From the IMG/VR virus record IMGVR_UViG_3300025869_000103, positions 1 to 23,644 of that record: 23,644 nucleotides of DNA; one strand, 5' to 3'. Position numbers and translations under genes: made by a program. Within the stretch, counting starts at the first letter, position 1. The number at the start of each line of letters is the position of its first letter. Shown piece after piece: positions 20,493 to 23,644 of the stretch. The notes below the pieces were generated by a model. It saw only the letters and a list, made by a program, of their open reading frames with translations. It did no database searches and was not told where the DNA came from. This DNA comes from a virus.

Positions 20493-21038
20493 TTATTTTG
20501 CGACTCTTAATATAGTATCAAAAGTCTTTTTAAATGTTTTTACATCTTTTTGTAATAGACGAGAGTATTTATCACGCAAGGCAGGCTTAACAGACATTAA
20601 AGCGTCATAAACTTTCTCTGCATCCGCTGCTTTTACCTTTAACTTTTTCATGTCATCGGTTCTAATCTCGGTATCACGTTTAGTATCAACCATTTTCGAT
20701 AGTTGTACTAAGATGTTTGCATCGGGTCTTAATTGCATTCCCGCTGCCTTTGAGTTAAAAGCATCGATAGCTCTATCGATAACTTCATCCTCTTGTGCTT
20801 CCGAATACTTTCCACCAGCCATAGTGCTGATTTTCTGTATCATGGCACGCAATTCTTTTTCTGATTTTGCCTTTGATACTGCACGTGCAATCTTCTTATT
20901 GCCACCGTCACTCATCATTGCAAAATCTGAAGCCTTCTCCATTACGGCATTGGTCTTCTTTGCAGCGTCTTTGATGTACCCTAATTTTTTAAGTTTTTCC
21001 TTAAAAATTTTGTATCTTGCATCACCTTTGACGCTCAT
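20493..21038 (-). CDS. Lys-rich helical phage protein, 181 aa
   Basis: The protein is basic and almost entirely helical (KGDARYKIFKEKLKKLGYIKDAAKK at the start). Repeated short charged helices follow, ending KYSRLLQKDVKTFKKTFDTILRVAK. There is no signal peptide or membrane span. It lies directly between the 353-aa Lys-rich protein and the Ig-like protein gene, a position that suggests an assembly, prohead-core or internal virion role. No family is recognised. Confidence 0.65.
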   Translation of the reverse strand: MSVKGDARYKIFKEKLKKLGYIKDAAKKTNAVMEKASDFAMMSDGGNKKIARAVSKAKSEKELRAMIQKISTMAGGKYSEAQEDEVIDRAIDAFNSKAAGMQLRPDANILVQLSKMVDTKRDTEIRTDDMKKLKVKAADAEKVYDALMSVKPALRDKYSRLLQKDVKTFKKTFDTILRVAK

Positions 21039-21039
21039 T

Positions 21040-22101
21040 TTACTTCATTCCTTTGGTTAACATCTTATCTATTTGTGGTGTGGTGTAATCACCATTTGTA
21101 GGGTCTCCATATGAAGATTTACCTATGACCACTCTTAGAAAGTCGTTTACCTGCTTTTTATTTCCTTTGATTCTTACGTGTTTACCTAAAACTGCAGCTT
21201 TAAGTTTAAATCTTCTCGCTGCTTTTGCAATTTCCATTCCATGATAGTTTTGGTCAGATGGACTACTGAACTTTTTGTTCTTTGGGTCTACAGTAATGTC
21301 CTGTACTTCTTCTGCAAACATGTTTAGGTATGATTCACCTATGTTATCACCTTGCTTAAGATATTTCTTTGCCTTAACTCTGTCATGGTAAAAGAACTGG
21401 TAATTCTTCTTAGTCTTGTCATCTCTTACGATGTAACTCTTAGGGCCCATCTTGACGACTTTACCCATGTACTTTGCACCGTCTGCTTGATAGTAATCTA
21501 CTTCTGTACCAACTTTGATTGAGTTCTTAGTCTCTGCACCCATACCATGTTTTGCAAGAACTCTATAGTTCTCTGATATAGTACTTTCATCAAGGATTGA
21601 CATTATGAAGTCTTCTGCATCATGTTTACCACTGACTTCACCAGTTTGTGATGCCCAACCTAGTAATTCATCTTCTACCTTTTTAGGTAAATCTTTATTG
21701 TTGTTTCTGAATTTGTCAATATCACGTTTATATTTTGTGATAAGTTTTTTCCAGTCGTTATCTCTTGGGAACATTTTGATTACTTTTTTGTAATCTTCTG
21801 ATACCATTTCACCTTCTGATATAGTTCCTTCGTTTGCATACTTAAGTGCAGACTGTACTTCTTTTGATTTAAGAATCTTATCACCAAAGAACTTCTTAAT
21901 TTCTTTAGCTGCAATATCCATTGCACCACTCATGTCAAGTGCAACTTCTACTGCTTTCTTGACTTCGGGGTCACTGACTTTGTTTCTTCTGAAATAGGTA
22001 GAAACTTCTCTACCAGTAAGTTTCATCTTACCATAAGGGCCTAAAGGATTAACTTTCCCATCCTTGTCTAGTACCTTCTTTGCTTCGTGAAATAAATTCA
22101 T
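21040..22101 (-). CDS. Lys-rich phage protein with a C-terminal conserved domain, 353 aa
   Basis: The ATG at 22101 has GGAG 6 nt upstream and opens MNLFHEAKKVLDKDG; a longer frame runs back into the preceding gene. Residues 1-180 are helical and Lys-rich. A small beta domain follows, IKVGTEVDYYQADGAKYMGKVVKMGPKSYIVRDD, like an SH3-type barrel. The last 75 residues (YHGMEIAKAARRFKLKAAVLGKHVRIKG, then VIGKSSYGD) look like a separate alpha/beta domain. It belongs with its neighbours in a probable virion-assembly group. The function is unknown. Confidence 0.65.
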   Translation of the reverse strand: MNLFHEAKKVLDKDGKVNPLGPYGKMKLTGREVSTYFRRNKVSDPEVKKAVEVALDMSGAMDIAAKEIKKFFGDKILKSKEVQSALKYANEGTISEGEMVSEDYKKVIKMFPRDNDWKKLITKYKRDIDKFRNNNKDLPKKVEDELLGWASQTGEVSGKHDAEDFIMSILDESTISENYRVLAKHGMGAETKNSIKVGTEVDYYQADGAKYMGKVVKMGPKSYIVRDDKTKKNYQFFYHDRVKAKKYLKQGDNIGESYLNMFAEEVQDITVDPKNKKFSSPSDQNYHGMEIAKAARRFKLKAAVLGKHVRIKGNKKQVNDFLRVVIGKSSYGDPTNGDYTTPQIDKMLTKGMK

Positions 22102-22102
22102 T

Positions 22103-23335
22103 CTACTCTCCAAATATTGCGTATGACAAGATAGCATCTTGCATAATGATTTCTGCCATCTCTTCTCTAAACATTGTATCACCTTGGAAATCTTTCGAAA
22201 ACTTATCGTGCATTCTGTTTGTTAATACAATATTCTCTTCGTAACCCATAACTTCACACTTCTTTAAGTGTCCTTGTATAAGTTTACCGTATTTTTGTGA
22301 ATCGGGAAATTCTTTCTCCGTCTTCATTAATTTATCTAGGTCTTTTAAAATTTTATTTAACTTAGGTGCCTTATAGATGAATGGTTTTTCATTACCGTGT
22401 TTTGCTATAAGAGCATCTACTTGTTTGTAGTAATCTCTACTTGCCTCAGTAACAGGCTGCTTTAGATTTTTTTTTTCATCTCCAAGTTTAATGAATTTTT
22501 TACTTGGTTTTGCTTCGTCTAAACCTTCACTGAATGCAGCCATAAGAATCTTTTCAAATCCTTTGTCTTCTTTAATACCTAGTTTTTTAATTTCAGATGC
22601 AATCTTCTTGTTGATGTCACCAACTTCTTTAGTTGCAACTGGGCCTTGTGCAACTAGTCGTGCTTTTTGCATAAGAAGGTCTGAGTATTTTGCATACTTT
22701 CCAGCCTTCTCGTTAAATGTTTCTGATTCTGCGACACCGTCAATTGGTGTTGGTAGGACTTCTTCAATTTTAACTGATTCGTTTTTCGTTGGCCCGTTGA
22801 CCTTACCCCTATACTTTTTAACAATCTTTTGTACATTTCTATCAGAAATAAATTTGTCTAAAGACTTTTCATCACCATAAAATTCTAAAGAATTTGGTTC
22901 ATCAGATGCACCATCAAAACTAGTTACATGCATTTTCTTAATTTTACTAATTAGTTTATCTATAACTGTTAATTCATCTTTGGAAATTTTACCCTTTGTT
23001 TCGATATATAAACTAGCTTCATGACCTCTACGGTCTTTATTTTTGAAGTTTTTCATATCTCGAACATCTTCGTCTATCTTTGACTCGTGTGCATGAGGTT
23101 TGTCACCTTTCTTTTGATGGTGTTCATTTTTCTCATCTTTTCCATCCCAATTCTTATCGATGTAATCATAGAATTCTTTCTCTTTGTCACCTTTAAGTTC
23201 TGCTGGTGATGTAACACCAAACTTCTTAAGTGCAGCTTGGAAAAACTTCTTGTAGTCTCCACTCTCTAATACAATTGCATTGGCAGCTGCAAGTAAGTCT
23301 GCAGATAAACCATGTCCTAGTCCTTCAAATTTCAT
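22103..23335 (-). CDS. Lys-rich phage protein, 410 aa
   Basis: The N-terminus has YKKFFQAALKKFGVTSPAEL and KEKEFYDYIDKNWDGKDE (28-68), a helical motif seen in probable structural proteins of marine T4-like phages. A His/Lys-rich linker follows (EHHQKKGDKPHAHESK), then a small alpha/beta domain (RGHEASLYIETKGKIS ... HVTSFDG ... NSLEFYGDE). Two further helical regions include KYSDLLMQKARLVA and a final EEMAEIIMQDAILSYAIFGE. ATGA overlap couples it to the gene upstream. There is no membrane span. The likely role is virion assembly, by context only. Confidence 0.65.
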   Translation of the reverse strand: MKFEGLGHGLSADLLAAANAIVLESGDYKKFFQAALKKFGVTSPAELKGDKEKEFYDYIDKNWDGKDEKNEHHQKKGDKPHAHESKIDEDVRDMKNFKNKDRRGHEASLYIETKGKISKDELTVIDKLISKIKKMHVTSFDGASDEPNSLEFYGDEKSLDKFISDRNVQKIVKKYRGKVNGPTKNESVKIEEVLPTPIDGVAESETFNEKAGKYAKYSDLLMQKARLVAQGPVATKEVGDINKKIASEIKKLGIKEDKGFEKILMAAFSEGLDEAKPSKKFIKLGDEKKNLKQPVTEASRDYYKQVDALIAKHGNEKPFIYKAPKLNKILKDLDKLMKTEKEFPDSQKYGKLIQGHLKKCEVMGYEENIVLTNRMHDKFSKDFQGDTMFREEMAEIIMQDAILSYAIFGE

Positions 23336-23644
23336 TGTTCTAATTCCCCTTTTTCGAAGTAGTCAAACATTTTTTCTTTACCTTGTTCATCAAGACGTAA
23401 AGACTTTGCAAGTCTACCTAACATGTTTTTTTCTGTTAATTTTTCAACTGTCTTTTCGAGAGATGTGTTCTCTTCTTTAACTTCAACTTCATCTTTGAGA
23501 GGTTTAACGCCTGCATCTCTGAACATTGCCAATAGTTTATTGTTGGTAGGTAGTGTAATCTTTTTCTCTTTACCTAACTGAACAATTAACTTTTCGAATC
23601 CTTTTGGGTTTTGTTTCTGCATTGATTGGACTACTTTGACACCA
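23332..23644 (-). CDS. Lys-rich phage protein, 5' end beyond the window
   Basis: The reading frame is open to the window edge. The first internal ATG is at 23622 but has no ribosome site before it, so the gene probably starts outside. The visible part reads GVKVVQSMQKQNPKGFEKL, then a coiled-coil-like stretch (VEVKEENTSLEKTVEKLTEKN) and LGRLAKSLRLDEQGKEKMFDYFEKG. It is basic and helical. The stop overlaps the next ATG. It heads the visible part of the Lys-rich gene group. No family is recognised. Confidence 0.6.
   Translation of the reverse strand, partial: GVKVVQSMQKQNPKGFEKLIVQLGKEKKITLPTNNKLLAMFRDAGVKPLKDEVEVKEENTSLEKTVEKLTEKNMLGRLAKSLRLDEQGKEKMFDYFEKGELEQ

Noticed and set aside
1-23644. 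CRISPR arrays, insertion sequences, integrase or attachment sites
   Set aside because: No spaced direct repeats, transposase or integrase motifs or terminal repeats were seen; the tRNAs are complete, without partial duplicates nearby.

Overview
The window looks like part of the genome of a lytic, T4-like myovirus of the marine cyanophage/pelagiphage type. It is AT-rich and densely packed, and every supported gene lies on the minus strand, so transcription runs from high to low coordinates. Hallmarks are a T4 gp61-type primase, class Ia nrdA and nrdB, MazG, a glutaredoxin, three A/U-anticodon tRNAs with encoded CCA, many small conserved phage proteins, and an unusual number of 2-oxoglutarate/Fe(II) oxygenases. 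There are no photosynthesis genes. A phage-borne Gram-negative outer-membrane protein of the TIGR02001/Gcw_chp type points to a proteobacterial host, but the host cannot be fixed from this sequence.

Layout in transcription order (right to left). (1) 23644-19259: probable virion/assembly genes. Three Lys-rich proteins come first, then a small Lys-rich protein, a virion-like protein carrying a bacterial Ig-like domain, a short 'MAWVAV' protein and a conserved 'MNPQAA' protein. (2) 19203-16120: a DUF7207-like protein, tRNA-Thr, a conserved 'LTTPWEK' protein, a 64-aa protein, a four-TM coiled-coil membrane protein, an acidic Cys-containing protein and a 61-aa protein. (3) 16082-8167: the replication and nucleotide module, a nearly gapless operon of primase, nrdA, a 2OG oxygenase, nrdB, mazG, a QueC-like PP-loop protein, glutaredoxin, a Trx-fold-like protein and a zinc ribbon. 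A metallopeptidase and a HAD deoxynucleotidase follow, each behind its own sigma70-like promoter, and then tRNA-Arg. (4) 8088-2741: the oxygenase cluster, with five 2OG oxygenases interleaved with a candidate spanin pair, a small membrane protein and small zinc-binding or basic proteins. (5) 2734-1: tRNA-Ala, the outer-membrane protein, a 37-aa ORF, a terminator, a glycosyltransferase-like protein and a seventh 2OG oxygenase.

Two promoter classes are visible. Three sigma70-like promoters sit in the nucleotide module, two of them with the predicted start of transcription on the A of the ATG. A heptamer, CTAAATA, occurs at the heads of five other transcription units; it resembles the T4 late -10 element. 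Two intrinsic terminators stand directly before two of these heptamers.

The most notable content is seven divergent 2OG oxygenases in 23.6 kb, one of them placed between nrdA and nrdB and one overlapping a glycosyltransferase-like gene. The phage-encoded outer-membrane barrel and the predicted leaderless gene starts come next.
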